From positions 372,001-436,000 of the forward strand of contig NZ_SOBG01000001.1 in NCBI RefSeq assembly GCF_004365575.1: a stretch of 64,000 nt of DNA, given 5' to 3'. Below are positions 16,668 through 26,524 of this stretch, one piece after another. The stretch's first letter is position 1; every line of letters starts with the position of its first letter. The position numbers were made by a program, and so were the translations under genes. The notes below the pieces were generated by a model that was given only the letters and a program-made list of their open reading frames with translations, was not told the origin of the DNA and made no database searches. The DNA is from Hypnocyclicus thermotrophus. GTDB lineage: Bacteria; Fusobacteriota; Fusobacteriia; Fusobacteriales; Fusobacteriaceae.

Positions 16668-18575
16668 TTATTTATTATTTTTTGTTTTAAATCCTTGTAT
16701 TTTTACATCTAATTCTTCTACTAAACTAATCATTCCTTTTAATTCATCAAGATTATTATCTAGTATCTGTCCAATTTTTTCAGATATATCATTCGTGTTT
16801 ATTGCGATTCCTTCTATATCTGTAGAACTATTTGTCAATAGTTCTATTGCTTTTGTTACCTCTTCTATTGAAGTTTGTTCCTCATTTATCATTTGAGTAA
16901 CATTTTTTACATATTCATTATTATTATATATAATTTCGTTTATTTTATTTATAGTGTTTTTAAGCTCCTCTGTAGCTTTTACTGCAAAATCTACTTTTTC
17001 ATCAATATCACTATTTGATTTTTTTACATTATTTATTTGATTTTGAATCTCATTTACAATATTTTCTATTTTTTGAGTTTCTTTATTTGTTTGTTCTGCT
17101 AATTTTCTTATTTCATCAGCAACTACTGCAAATCCTCTTCCTGCTTCTCCTGCTCTAGCTGCCTCTATTGCTGCATTTAATGCAAGTAAATTTGTTTGTT
17201 CTGCTATTGCATTTATTGCTAATGTTATACTTCCTATATTCTCTGAAGATTTAACTAATTCTTCTATTTCTCCGTCAGCTTTTTCTACACTTTCGCCTAT
17301 GGTTCCCATTTGTAAATTCATATTTTCTATTTTTTTTCTACCTTGTTTTGAAATTTCTAATGCTTTTTCAGATTCTTTAGATACTATATTTGTATTTCCT
17401 ACAACATTTTGAGATACTGCTGATATCTGTTCTATTGCAGCCAAACTTTCTTCTGAAGCTGCTGCTTGATTTCTTACATTATCAAGTATTGTTCCTATAT
17501 ATTGTTGTAAATCTATTGTTCCATTTTCTAATTTTTCTTCTAACAAATCAAAATATTTTGATTTACTACCACTTATTATATTATCCATGGTATTATGTAT
17601 ATAATCATTCTTTTCTATAAGAATATTTGATAATGACTTCATATCAAATATTAGATCATGTAATTTTTCAATAAATTTATTAAAATATCCTGCTAATTCT
17701 CCTACTTCATCTTGTGTTTTAATATCAAGTTTTACTGTAAGATTAGCTTCTCCCTCAGATATTTCTTTCATATTTTTATTTATTATTTTTAAAGGTTTTA
17801 AAGCTTTATTTACAATAATTTTAATTAATATAATACCAATAATTATTACTATAATTGAGTTTATTATAGCTCTTCTTTTTAAATCATCTATTTTATTCAA
17901 TGCATTTATTTTTTCAATTTTTATTTTTTCTAATATTTCATCAATATATGTTCCTGTAATGAGTATATAATCTTCAACTTTTGTACCATATATTAATAAT
18001 GTCCCTGCAGACATACTTCCAGGTTTTTTCCATTCATATTGAACAAATCCACCACCTTTTCTTCTTACCTGATCAAGTAATACTTTATATACATTTTTCC
18101 CATCTTCTCCAATTATATTGTATTTTGCATCATCAAGAACTTTTCCAATTTCACTTTTAAATTGAGGTTCAAATAACATTGTTGGATATGGTCCCTTTGC
18201 ATTTGTTAACCAAAAATAACCAGACCCATTTTTATTATATCTTACAGTTCCAAGTACTTCTTTGATTTCGTCTAGAGATTTTCCTTTTATCATTCCACTT
18301 ACTATTCTTACCATTTCTGTAAGTTCGTTTTGGACTGAAAGAGTCCCTTCATTTTCTAATCTTGCTATATATTCACTAGCTTTTTCTTTTTCTGCTTTTA
18401 TATTTTGATATACATTAATTCCACTAAATAAAATTAATAATATAACTACAGCTATTTCAATTTTCGTTCCTATTCTCATCTTTTTCAAACTAAAATTTTT
18501 AAGATTTAATTTTTTTAAAAAATTATTTTTTTTTAATCCCGACTTTTTATTTTTTTTCTTTTTTATTTTTTTCAT
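16668..18575 (-). CDS. Methyl-accepting chemotaxis protein with sCache_2 sensor (MCP 1)
   Basis: A 635-aa chemoreceptor. A lysine-rich cytoplasmic leader of ~33 residues precedes membrane helix 1 (~[18 protein letters not shown]). The periplasmic single Cache domain (~70-225) has the signature [19 protein letters not shown] and [13 protein letters not shown]. Membrane helix 2 is at ~235-255, then HAMP. The signalling hairpin tip [27 protein letters not shown] is near residue 460. AGGGAGGG precedes the ATG. Ligands of this Cache class are often small carboxylates, but that is family knowledge only. No che genes lie in the window. It is the first of three paralogues in tandem, each with its own terminator. 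Confidence 0.95.
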   Translation of the reverse strand: MKKIKKKKNKKSGLKKNNFLKKLNLKNFSLKKMRIGTKIEIAVVILLILFSGINVYQNIKAEKEKASEYIARLENEGTLSVQNELTEMVRIVSGMIKGKSLDEIKEVLGTVRYNKNGSGYFWLTNAKGPYPTMLFEPQFKSEIGKVLDDAKYNIIGEDGKNVYKVLLDQVRRKGGGFVQYEWKKPGSMSAGTLLIYGTKVEDYILITGTYIDEILEKIKIEKINALNKIDDLKRRAIINSIIVIIIGIILIKIIVNKALKPLKIINKNMKEISEGEANLTVKLDIKTQDEVGELAGYFNKFIEKLHDLIFDMKSLSNILIEKNDYIHNTMDNIISGSKSKYFDLLEEKLENGTIDLQQYIGTILDNVRNQAAASEESLAAIEQISAVSQNVVGNTNIVSKESEKALEISKQGRKKIENMNLQMGTIGESVEKADGEIEELVKSSENIGSITLAINAIAEQTNLLALNAAIEAARAGEAGRGFAVVADEIRKLAEQTNKETQKIENIVNEIQNQINNVKKSNSDIDEKVDFAVKATEELKNTINKINEIIYNNNEYVKNVTQMINEEQTSIEEVTKAIELLTNSSTDIEGIAINTNDISEKIGQILDNNLDELKGMISLVEELDVKIQGFKTKNNK

Positions 18576-18591
18576 CGTTCCCTCCCTAATT

Positions 18592-18611
18592 TTATAAACA
18601 CGTGTTTATAA
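18592..18611. promoter_or_regulatory. 20-bp perfect palindrome upstream of MCP 1
   Basis: TTATAAACACGTGTTTATAA is a perfect palindrome centred on CACGTG, directly upstream of the MCP 1 ribosome site. It overlaps the end of the terminator hairpin of MCP 2. A related CACGTGTTTTATAA occurs at 48170 in the DGC/PDE intergenic region. It may be a binding site for a dimeric regulator (inference). Confidence 0.5.
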
Positions 18612-18660
18612 CTTGAAGAATAAAAAGCAGCTATATCACTGCTTTTTATTCTTCAAGTTA
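18609..18660. terminator. Long hairpin terminator between MCP 1 and MCP 2
   Basis: Arms at 18609-18630 and 18639-18660 are perfect 22-base complements with an 8-base loop. The inner part, AAAAAGCAG with CTGCTTTTT, has the layout of a terminator readable in both directions. Confidence 0.8.
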
Positions 18661-18691
18661 ATTATACTCTATTATTTTTTTTTTTTCAACT

Positions 18692-20497
18692 TTATTTTGT
18701 TTTAAATCCTTTTACTTTTTTTTCTAGTTCTTGAACTAATTCAACAGTATCTTTTATTTCAGAAAGATTATTATTTAAAATATCCCCTATTTTAACCGAA
18801 ATTTCTTGAGTATTTATTGATACACTTTCTATATTGGTAGAGCTATTTGTTAATAATTCTATAGCTTTACTTACATCTTGAACTGACATATTTTGTTCAT
18901 CTATCATTTTATTTACATCTTGAATTAATACATTGTTTTCATCTATTAATTTATTTATATTTAATATAGTTTCTGTTAATTCATTTGTTGTATTTAGTGT
19001 AAATTCTACTTTATTATCAATGTCTATATTAGCTTCTTTTACATTTTCTATTTGTTTTTGTATATTAGACACTATTTTTTCTATTTTTTTAGTCTCTTTA
19101 TTTGTTTGCTCTGCTAATTTTCTTATCTCTTCTGCTACTACACTAAATCCTCTTCCCGCTTCTCCTGCTCTTGCCGCTTCTATTGCTGCATTTAATGCAA
19201 GTAAATTTGTTTGTTCTGCTATTGCATTTATTGCTACTGTTATATCACCTATTATTTGTGATGATTTAACTAATTTGTTTATTTCTTTTTCTGCACTGTC
19301 TACACTATTTCTTATAGTACTCATTTGACCATTCATATCCGTTATCTTTTTGTGGCCGCTAACAGATACATTTATTGCAATTTCACTATTTTTACTGACG
19401 TCATTTGTTTTTAATTTTGATTCTTGAGACGCTGCTGAAATTTGTTGTATTGCAGCTAAACTTTCTTCTGAGGCTGCCGTTTGATTTCTTACATTATCAA
19501 GTACTCTATCTATATATTCTTGTAAATGGATAGTTCCTGCTTCAAGTCTTTCTTCTAACTGATGCAAATACTCTGATTCTCTTCCTTTAATTATATTATC
19601 CATAATATTATGAATTTGTGTATTTCTATCTGTTAATACAATCGTTAATTGTTTAATTTCATATATAATATCATGTAATTTATCAAGAAATTTATTAAAA
19701 TATTCTGCTAACTCTCCCACTTCATCATTAGATACTATTTGTATTTTATTAGTAAGATCCGCTTCTCCTTCTGCAATAAGTTTCATATTTCTATTTACTT
19801 CTTCTAATGGTTTTACTATTTTTCTTAAAATTAATCTAAAGATTAACCAAGAAATAATAATAATAATAAACGATAAAATAATTTGTCTTATTATTATATT
19901 TTGTATATTTTTTTTGGCTGCTATTTTTTCCCTATCTATTATACTTTGAATTTCTGATAAATATATTCCTGTTGCTATAATATAATTCCCTATTTTTTTA
20001 CCATAACTAAGTTTTGGTTCTTTTTTCCCACTTTTTGGATTTAACCATGTATATTCTACAAAACCAGCCCCATTTTTATTTGCTTTTTTAACTAATGCAA
20101 CAAATAAATTTTCTTTATTTTCACCCACTACATTATATTTAGTATTATTTAATAATTTACCTGTAAGTGATTTCCCATTTGGATTATATATCATTTTGGG
20201 ATAAGGTAGTGTAGTATCATTTACCCAGAAATAACCTGTTGAATCATATTTAGCTTTATCCAAAATCTCTATGATTTCTTGTTCATTTTTCCCTTCAATA
20301 AAACTTGCTATTGAATCCACTAAATTTATTAAATCTTGTTTTTTTTCATTGTAATAATTTTTAGTTAAATTTTCTAATACTCTTTTACTTCGCTTTTGTT
20401 CTGCTATTATACTCACTATAGAATTAAATAAACTAAAAATTACCAATACTAATATCACTGCCACATTAATTTTTTTAGAAATTTTTGTTTTTTTCAT
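18692..20497 (-). CDS. Methyl-accepting chemotaxis protein with sCache_2 sensor (MCP 2)
   Basis: A 601-aa chemoreceptor with the same plan as MCP 1: membrane helix 1 at ~9-30, sCache domain (~35-190, with [19 protein letters not shown] and [15 protein letters not shown]), membrane helix 2 at ~205-225, HAMP ([24 protein letters not shown]) and a signalling domain with [38 protein letters not shown] precedes the ATG. It lacks the lysine-rich leader of MCP 1. Part of its signalling region (19095-19252) is almost identical in DNA to MCP 3 (one mismatch in 158 bases), which suggests recent gene conversion. Confidence 0.95.
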   Translation of the reverse strand: MKKTKISKKINVAVILVLVIFSLFNSIVSIIAEQKRSKRVLENLTKNYYNEKKQDLINLVDSIASFIEGKNEQEIIEILDKAKYDSTGYFWVNDTTLPYPKMIYNPNGKSLTGKLLNNTKYNVVGENKENLFVALVKKANKNGAGFVEYTWLNPKSGKKEPKLSYGKKIGNYIIATGIYLSEIQSIIDREKIAAKKNIQNIIIRQIILSFIIIIISWLIFRLILRKIVKPLEEVNRNMKLIAEGEADLTNKIQIVSNDEVGELAEYFNKFLDKLHDIIYEIKQLTIVLTDRNTQIHNIMDNIIKGRESEYLHQLEERLEAGTIHLQEYIDRVLDNVRNQTAASEESLAAIQQISAASQESKLKTNDVSKNSEIAINVSVSGHKKITDMNGQMSTIRNSVDSAEKEINKLVKSSQIIGDITVAINAIAEQTNLLALNAAIEAARAGEAGRGFSVVAEEIRKLAEQTNKETKKIEKIVSNIQKQIENVKEANIDIDNKVEFTLNTTNELTETILNINKLIDENNVLIQDVNKMIDEQNMSVQDVSKAIELLTNSSTNIESVSINTQEISVKIGDILNNNLSEIKDTVELVQELEKKVKGFKTK

Positions 20498-20631
20498 CGT
20501 TTCCTCCCTGATTAATTTAACGACCTATTTTCCCTTTAAACATACCCAATCCAAAAACTAATTTAAAACGAGCCATTATACCATATTTCAGAATAAAAAT
20601 CAATCTTTAAATACAATTTTTATTGTTAAAA

Positions 20632-20668
20632 ATAAAAAAAGACTACCATAATTAATATGTTAGCCTTT
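20632..20668 (-). terminator. Terminator after MCP 3
   Basis: On the minus strand AAAGGCTAACATA pairs imperfectly with TATGGTAGTCTTT and is followed by a run of T. It lies about 10 bases past the MCP 3 stop. Confidence 0.65.
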
Positions 20669-20676
20669 ATATTTTT

Positions 20677-22530
20677 TTATTTGACTTTAAAGAAATTTAA
20701 ATCTTCTTGTAATTTATTAATAATGCTCTCTAATGATGAAAGTATTTCTTGATTCATAAGTATTTTTTCTTTAATTTCATTTGAAGTATCTGTTACTTCT
20801 ATTGTTAAACTTTCTATTTCTGTTGAGCTATCAGCTATACTACTGATTGCCGTTGTTACTTCTTTTGATGCATGTGATTGTTCGTCTACAGCTACAGAGA
20901 TTTCATTTATTTGTTTAGCATTTTTATCATTATTCTCTTTTATTCTTGTCATATTTTCAAGTGATCGATTTGTTAATTTTATTCCTCTTGTTACTTTTTC
21001 TTTTACTTCATCTGCTCCCGTTTTTACTATTTCTACTTCATTTTGAATAGTTTTTACTAGGTTTTCTATCTTATCGGTTTCTTTATTTGTTTGCTCTGCT
21101 AATTTTCTTATCTCTTCTGCTACTACACTAAATCCTCTTCCTGCTTCTCCTGCTCTTGCCGCTTCTATTGCTGCATTTAATGCAAGTAAATTTGTTTGTT
21201 CTGCTATTGCATTTATTGCTACTGTTATATCACCTATACTATTTGACAATTCCTTTAATTTTTCTATTTCTGTATTTGTTTCTTCAGTACTTTCACTTAT
21301 ATTTTCCATACTTTCTGTTAATTCTGTTATATCTTTAAAACTTCTCTCTGTTATTTTTAATGTTTCAGCAAAAGAAACGTTAGTAACTTTAATATTTTCA
21401 TTTATAGTTTCTGTAGTAGCAGTAATTTCTTCTAACGCTGCTAAGCTTTCTTCTGATGCTGCCGTTTGATTTCTTACATTATCTACTACATTTTCTATTG
21501 CTTCATTAAGTTGTATTATACCGTTGTTCAATTTATCTTTTAATTCATTATACACTTCACTGTCTTTACCATTTATTAAATTATCCATTATATTTACAAC
21601 TAATGTAAAGGTATTTTTTACTTCGTCTCCAAGGTTTTTAGTTTCTTTAATTATAGTTTTTATTCTCTCCATAAATGCATTTATATCTTCTGCCATTACA
21701 GCAAACTCATTATTTTGTTTTGTAACTATTTTAGCATCGAGCTCTCCATCTTTTGCTGCAGCTTCTAATACTTTATTAACATCTTTAATAGTTTTTGCCA
21801 TTATATCAGTAGCAAAACTTAAAATTAATACAAGAACAATAAACATTAGTATATTAGAAAATATTCTTTGTTTTATATTTTTACCAAGTACTTTTAATTC
21901 ATTTTGTTCCATATTTTTTACTTTTACTTCTATATCATCTATATAAAAACCCGTTCCTATATACCAATCCCAAGGTTTAAATTGCTTTACATGTCCAAGT
22001 TTTGGGAGCTCTGTAGTTCCACCAGGTTTTGGATAATAATATGTAACATAAGATTCACCATTTTGTTTTGCTATATCCACTAACTCTTTTACTAATTTTT
22101 TCCCTTGTTTATCTATTAAGTTTTCTCTATTTGTTCCCTCTGCTTTTGGTTTAACTGAATATAATATATTAATATAATTACCATTATCTATCCAAAAATA
22201 ATTATTTCCAGTATATCTCATATTTCTGATTGTTTCTTTTGCTTTATTTTTAGCCTCTTCTAATGTCATCTCTCCAGATTCATAAAGTTTATTATACTTA
22301 TCTAACACACCTATCCCCAATGAAACTAGGTCATTTAACTTTACTTTATTAAATTCAATTTGTTCATCTCTCAGTCTTGTTACTCTCTCTACTAACTCTT
22401 TATTAAAAGTATAAGAGGTATATAAAATATCTAATATTGAAATTATAATAAATGCAATAAATACTGGAATAATTATTTGATATTTTACTTTTTTTCTCTT
22501 ACCTTTTTTCATTGTCATAGATTTTATCAC
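20677..22530 (-). CDS. Methyl-accepting chemotaxis protein with sCache_2 sensor (MCP 3)
   Basis: A ~617-aa chemoreceptor. AAGGAG lies about 10 bases before GTG 22530; an earlier in-frame GTG at 22539 is too close to it. A short basic leader precedes membrane helix 1 ([16 protein letters not shown]). The sCache domain has [20 protein letters not shown] and [35 protein letters not shown], a better match to the Cache consensus than MCP 1 or 2. Membrane helix 2 ([17 protein letters not shown]), a HAMP-like linker and the signalling tip [27 protein letters not shown] follow. The 158-base block 21080-21237 is shared with MCP 2. Confidence 0.93.
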   Translation of the reverse strand: MIKSMTMKKGKRKKVKYQIIIPVFIAFIIISILDILYTSYTFNKELVERVTRLRDEQIEFNKVKLNDLVSLGIGVLDKYNKLYESGEMTLEEAKNKAKETIRNMRYTGNNYFWIDNGNYINILYSVKPKAEGTNRENLIDKQGKKLVKELVDIAKQNGESYVTYYYPKPGGTTELPKLGHVKQFKPWDWYIGTGFYIDDIEVKVKNMEQNELKVLGKNIKQRIFSNILMFIVLVLILSFATDIMAKTIKDVNKVLEAAAKDGELDAKIVTKQNNEFAVMAEDINAFMERIKTIIKETKNLGDEVKNTFTLVVNIMDNLINGKDSEVYNELKDKLNNGIIQLNEAIENVVDNVRNQTAASEESLAALEEITATTETINENIKVTNVSFAETLKITERSFKDITELTESMENISESTEETNTEIEKLKELSNSIGDITVAINAIAEQTNLLALNAAIEAARAGEAGRGFSVVAEEIRKLAEQTNKETDKIENLVKTIQNEVEIVKTGADEVKEKVTRGIKLTNRSLENMTRIKENNDKNAKQINEISVAVDEQSHASKEVTTAISSIADSSTEIESLTIEVTDTSNEIKEKILMNQEILSSLESIINKLQEDLNFFKVK

Positions 22531-22689
22531 AACTACCACACTCCTTGTTTATTTTTTATAATAACTCCTTTCCCCTATTTCCCTAAATAATATTCTTTGT
22601 TACTAATCTTATACTCTTCTCATTATTTTTTCCTTTTTTTTTTATTTTTTAAAACAAAAATGAGTAAAAATTAATTTAGCCATTGATTC

Positions 22690-22760
22690 AAGAGAACTAC
22701 TCACCACTTAAATTCTAACGAATTTTGAAGTGGTAGTATTCTGCTAAGCAATTGATAAAA
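22690..22760 (-). mobile_element. Possible solo IS200/IS605-family right-end relic (no transposase)
   Basis: On the minus strand, ACTACCACTT...AAATTC-GTTA-GAATTTAAGTGGT forms a subterminal hairpin (arms 22734-22720 and 22715-22703 with a 2-base bulge), followed by GAGTAGTTCTCTTGAATCA. This layout, stem-loop then (G)TAGTTC, resembles the right end of IS605/TnpB elements and the 3' end of their omega RNAs. There is no T run after the stem, so it is not an ordinary terminator. No TnpA or TnpB frame is present. It sits directly after nrdB. Resemblance is by eye only. Confidence 0.4.
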
Positions 22761-22762
22761 TT

Positions 22763-23824
22763 TTATATTTCGTCCCACCCAGTAACAGCGCTTGATTGAT
22801 TATAACTTGTAACTGTACTTTCAAAAAAGTTTGCTTTTGTATCTCCTGAGCCTTCTGTATCTGCTATTTTTTCAAGATGTTTATATGGATTTTTATCAAA
22901 CCCTTTATATAATTCATTTAATCCTAAACTTCTAAGTCTTTGATTAGCTAGCCATTTTGTATATTCTTCTGTACTTTTTTTATTAATCCCAAGTACATCA
23001 TCACCTATAATATGATTTGTCCATTCTATTTCTTGTTTTACTGCTGTGTCAAACATTTCATATACAATGTTATCTATAAAAATTTCAGAATTTTCTTTTT
23101 TGATATCATTAATTATATTTTGAAAAAGCACTACATGGCTAAGTTCATCTCTGTTTATATATCTAATAATATCTGCTGTTCCAGGCATAAGATTTCTACT
23201 AGCTAATAAATAAAAAAAGTTAAATCCATTATAAAAATATATTGCCTCTAATAAATAATCCGCAACTAAAGTTTTAAAAAAATTTTCTATCGTTTCATTA
23301 TCATGATATTTTTGATAAATCTTTGCTATAAATTTTATTCTATCGAATAACACTTCATCATCTCTCCAAAATTCATAAATATTTTCTCTATCATCAACAG
23401 GAATAATACTTTCAATTGTATATGCATAACTTTGTGAATGTATAGCTTCTTGATAAGTTTGTATAGATAACACTAAATTTATTTCTGGTGCTGTAATTAC
23501 TTCCGATATTTTAGGTACATTGTTTGTTTGAATACTATCTAAAAATACTAAAAATGATAAAATACCATCATATGCTCTTTTTTCAAATTTTGTAAGCTTT
23601 TTATAATCTAAAGTATCCATTGTTAAATCTACTTTTTCTGGTATCCAAAAATTTTCCATCATAGTTCTATAAAGTTTATTTGCCCATTTATATTTCACAT
23701 TATTTAAATTAAATAAATTTGTTGTACTACCATTTATTATTCTTCTTTTTTCTATATTATCATTACCTTTTGGATTGAATAAAAGTTTTTTAGTTAATAA
23801 TTTTTCCAATTCTTTTCCAGACAT
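22763..23824 (-). CDS. nrdB: Ribonucleoside-diphosphate reductase, beta (radical) subunit
   Basis: A 353-aa class I small subunit that houses the dinuclear metal centre and the tyrosyl radical. Ligand motifs are visible in order: D in FLVFLDSIQTNN, E/H in YQEAIHSQSYAY (with the radical tyrosine in SQSY), E in LLEAIYFYNGF, and E/H in NRDELSHVVLFQ. The C-terminal tail (NFFESTVTSYNQSSAVTGWDEI) is the flexible part that docks on NrdA. AGGAGG precedes the ATG. It follows nrdA by 116 bases on the same strand, forming an nrdAB operon behind the NrdR-box promoter. Confidence 0.95.
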   Translation of the reverse strand: MSGKELEKLLTKKLLFNPKGNDNIEKRRIINGSTTNLFNLNNVKYKWANKLYRTMMENFWIPEKVDLTMDTLDYKKLTKFEKRAYDGILSFLVFLDSIQTNNVPKISEVITAPEINLVLSIQTYQEAIHSQSYAYTIESIIPVDDRENIYEFWRDDEVLFDRIKFIAKIYQKYHDNETIENFFKTLVADYLLEAIYFYNGFNFFYLLASRNLMPGTADIIRYINRDELSHVVLFQNIINDIKKENSEIFIDNIVYEMFDTAVKQEIEWTNHIIGDDVLGINKKSTEEYTKWLANQRLRSLGLNELYKGFDKNPYKHLEKIADTEGSGDTKANFFESTVTSYNQSSAVTGWDEI

Positions 23825-23940
23825 ACTATCCTCCTAAATTTTATTTTCTTTAAAAATCTTAATTTAATTAAACTCATTTTTTATTTTTCCAATTCTTTTA
23901 TTTAGATATTTCTTTCTTCTTAATTTTTTATAATAATTTT

Positions 23941-26211
23941 TTAATTTGCACAAGATACACATTCTTCTTTTTCATTCATTCTATTACTATTTTTCTGAAT
24001 TGTTCTAGTATAATATATAGTTTTACATCCTTTTTCCCATGCTGTCATAATAGTATTATAAATATCTTTTGCTGTAATCTCCATATTTAAATTATAAACT
24101 AGCTCAAAACTTATTCCTTGATCTATCCATTGTTGAATTGTCGATATAATTTCTACTACATCGGTTTGTGGAATATTTTTATTTTCTTTGTAATACCAAA
24201 ACGCTTTTTTTATAAATGGCGGTGCTATTGGTACAACTCCTTTTGCATTTTTATCCATATAAAATTTATTAAATATAGGTAATACACTCGCACTACAACC
24301 TTGTACTAATGCACTAGAAGTATTTGGTGCTATCGCTAATAATTGAGAGTTTCTTATTCCATATTTCTCTAAATTTTCTATTGTTTTTTCCCATTCACTA
24401 TATAAATTACTATTTTCTCTAAACCACTTTTTATTTTTTCCAAATAATATCCCTTTACTCCATTCACTACCTTCGTATTTTTTATATTTCCCACGTTCTT
24501 TAGCGAGTTCTATACTAGATTTTACAGCATTTAAAGCAATATATTCAAATAAATCATTCACCTCTATTAATGTTTCTTTATTTTTTCTATAAGGTAGCTT
24601 ATTTATTGCTAAATAATCTGCAAGTCCCATGGCTCCTACTCCTATCGTTCTATATATCTTATTATGGAGATTACTTTCTTGAATAGGAGTAACTGTTAAA
24701 TCAATAGCATTATCAAGTATCCTTACAGCTAACTTAGTAGCCTTTTCTAAATCTTTTCTTTCTAGTAAAGTAGAAAGATTTAAAGAAACTAAATTGCATG
24801 TATGTACAAGTCCACTTTTATATTCACTTTGGATTTTTTCTTTATTAAGAATTTCTTTATTTAATTTTGTTGGTTTAAAATTAGAAAATGATTCTTGACA
24901 AAGATTTCCGCTTCCTATCATTCCATCATGTTTATTAGGATTTGTTTTATTTACAGTATCCTTAAAGAAAATATATGGCATCCCTGTCTCTATTTGTGTT
25001 TTCATTATTTTTTTTAAAAGTTCTTTAGCCTTTATTTTTTGAGTTAATTTTAGTTTATTATCATTTTCAAATATTTTATAATGTTTTTTAAATTCTTCAC
25101 CCCATAATTCAGCTATTTCAACATTATATTTTAATCTTATTTCATTCGGTTCAAATAACGTCCACTCTTTATTTTCTTTTACTCTTTCCATAAATAAATC
25201 ATTAACTACTACTTGTGGAAAAATATCATAAGCTTTTTTTCTTTGATCTCCATTTTCTGTTTGAAGCTCTAAAAAATGTTCTATATCTAAATGCCAAACA
25301 TCTAATGCAACAGTTACCGCTCCTGCTCTTTTTCCTAATTGATTAACTGCTACTGCTGTATCATTTATAATTTTTATCCAAGGAATTACTCCACCTGAGG
25401 CCCCTGGAGTTTTATTTATTTCTGCTGATGTACCTCGAATTCTACTAAGATTTACTCCTACTCCACCACCATTTTTAGATATTTTAGCTATTTCAGTTAT
25501 ATTGTAAAATATACTTTCCAAAGAATCATCTATCGCTGTAATAAAGCATGATGATAAATTTCCATTTGGTTTTCTCAAATTTATAAGTATAGGAGTGGCT
25601 AAAGATATTTTTCTTCCTGCAATATGATGATAAATTTCTTTTGCTATTTTTAATCTAGTTTCTTTTTTTTCTGTAGATGCTATCATAAGCGCAATTGTCA
25701 AAAACATCTCTTGTGGAAGTTCAAATACATTATTTCTATCTTTAATAAGATATCTATTTACAAGCATTGACATTCCTGCATAATCATATTCAAAATCATA
25801 TTCTTGATTTATAAATGTAGATGCTTTTTTTAATTCTTCGTCACTATATATTTTTTTTATTTCATCACTATATAAACCTTTTTCTATCGCATTATTTACA
25901 AAATTTACATAATCATAATATCCCTTTTCTTTTATTTTTCTATTAGATTCTTTATATATTTCCATTAATAAAAGTCTTGCTGCTAATTTTTTCCAATCTG
26001 GCTCATCAACTGTAGTCATTGCAAGAGCTTGTGTTATAAGAGAATTTTGTATATCTTTTGTTGTAATAGTATCTGTATAAATACTTTGAATATGGCTTTC
26101 AAGTTCTAAATAATTAATCTCTAGATCTTTACTTGCCCATTCTAGTGCTTCTCTTATTTCTTTAATGTCTACTTCTGATACTCTGTTATCTCTTTTCACA
26201 ATTTTAGCCAT
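23941..26211 (-). CDS. nrdA: Ribonucleoside-diphosphate reductase, alpha (catalytic) subunit
   Basis: A 756-aa class I large subunit. The N-terminal ~90 residues form an ATP-cone (MAKIVKRDNRVSEVDIKEI...), so overall activity is probably allosterically switched by ATP/dATP. Active-site residues are present: first cysteine in LSSCFITAIDDS, the NLCQESF motif (Asn, thiyl Cys, Glu), and the second redox cysteine in LVHTCNLVSLNLS. The extreme C-terminus carries the CVSC pair that re-reduces the active site through thioredoxin or glutaredoxin. Length matches class Ia enzymes. It is transcribed from a promoter with paired NrdR boxes. Confidence 0.96.
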   Translation of the reverse strand: MAKIVKRDNRVSEVDIKEIREALEWASKDLEINYLELESHIQSIYTDTITTKDIQNSLITQALAMTTVDEPDWKKLAARLLLMEIYKESNRKIKEKGYYDYVNFVNNAIEKGLYSDEIKKIYSDEELKKASTFINQEYDFEYDYAGMSMLVNRYLIKDRNNVFELPQEMFLTIALMIASTEKKETRLKIAKEIYHHIAGRKISLATPILINLRKPNGNLSSCFITAIDDSLESIFYNITEIAKISKNGGGVGVNLSRIRGTSAEINKTPGASGGVIPWIKIINDTAVAVNQLGKRAGAVTVALDVWHLDIEHFLELQTENGDQRKKAYDIFPQVVVNDLFMERVKENKEWTLFEPNEIRLKYNVEIAELWGEEFKKHYKIFENDNKLKLTQKIKAKELLKKIMKTQIETGMPYIFFKDTVNKTNPNKHDGMIGSGNLCQESFSNFKPTKLNKEILNKEKIQSEYKSGLVHTCNLVSLNLSTLLERKDLEKATKLAVRILDNAIDLTVTPIQESNLHNKIYRTIGVGAMGLADYLAINKLPYRKNKETLIEVNDLFEYIALNAVKSSIELAKERGKYKKYEGSEWSKGILFGKNKKWFRENSNLYSEWEKTIENLEKYGIRNSQLLAIAPNTSSALVQGCSASVLPIFNKFYMDKNAKGVVPIAPPFIKKAFWYYKENKNIPQTDVVEIISTIQQWIDQGISFELVYNLNMEITAKDIYNTIMTAWEKGCKTIYYTRTIQKNSNRMNEKEECVSCAN

Positions 26212-26255
26212 AACCTTACCCTCTTTCTTTAATTATATTTATTTCATTTTTATTA

Positions 26256-26316
26256 TCGTTACAATAATAATACCATATATTGTGCTTAGATTCAATTTTT
26301 TTTCTATATTTTGTGC
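26256..26316 (-). promoter_or_regulatory. nrdAB promoter with a pair of NrdR boxes
   Basis: On the minus strand TTGAAT, a 17-base spacer and TATTAT form the promoter. Two NrdR-box-like sequences lie at 26270-26285 (ATACCATATATTGTGC) and 26301-26316 (TTTCTATATTTTGTGC), exactly 31 bases apart, i.e. three helical turns. This is the spacing known for NrdR tandem boxes (consensus ACACWATATATWGTGT). The first box sits in the promoter spacer, as expected for repression. No nrdR gene is in the window. Confidence 0.75.
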
Positions 26317-26325
26317 TATAAATAA

Positions 26326-26383
26326 ATTCTCTTTATTATTATTTTAAATTATATATTCTCTTTATTATTATTTTAAATTATAT
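26326..26383. repeat. Two tandem copies of a 29-bp unit
   Basis: The unit beginning ATTCTCTTTATTATTATT (29 bases) occurs at 26326-26354 and again at 26355-26383 without mismatch. It fills the space between the nrdAB promoter and the APC permease promoter region. Confidence 0.85.
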
Positions 26384-26524
26384 AAAGAGTTATTTAAACT
26401 ATATATTACTAAACAATATAAAATAATGTACTTAATAAATAGTATAAATATCACAAAAAAATATTGCATTTTTAACGACAATAAAATATAATTATTAGCA
26501 TAACAGAAATTTAAGGAGGATTTT

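Noticed and set aside
18933-19328. Long plus-strand frame inside MCP 2 (and similar ones in MCP 1 and MCP 3)
   Set aside because: Antisense shadow of the conserved signalling domain; no ribosome site or recognisable protein.
22690-22760. Ordinary terminator of nrdAB
   Set aside because: No T run follows the stem on the minus strand; the tail GAGTAGTTC fits an IS605-type end better.
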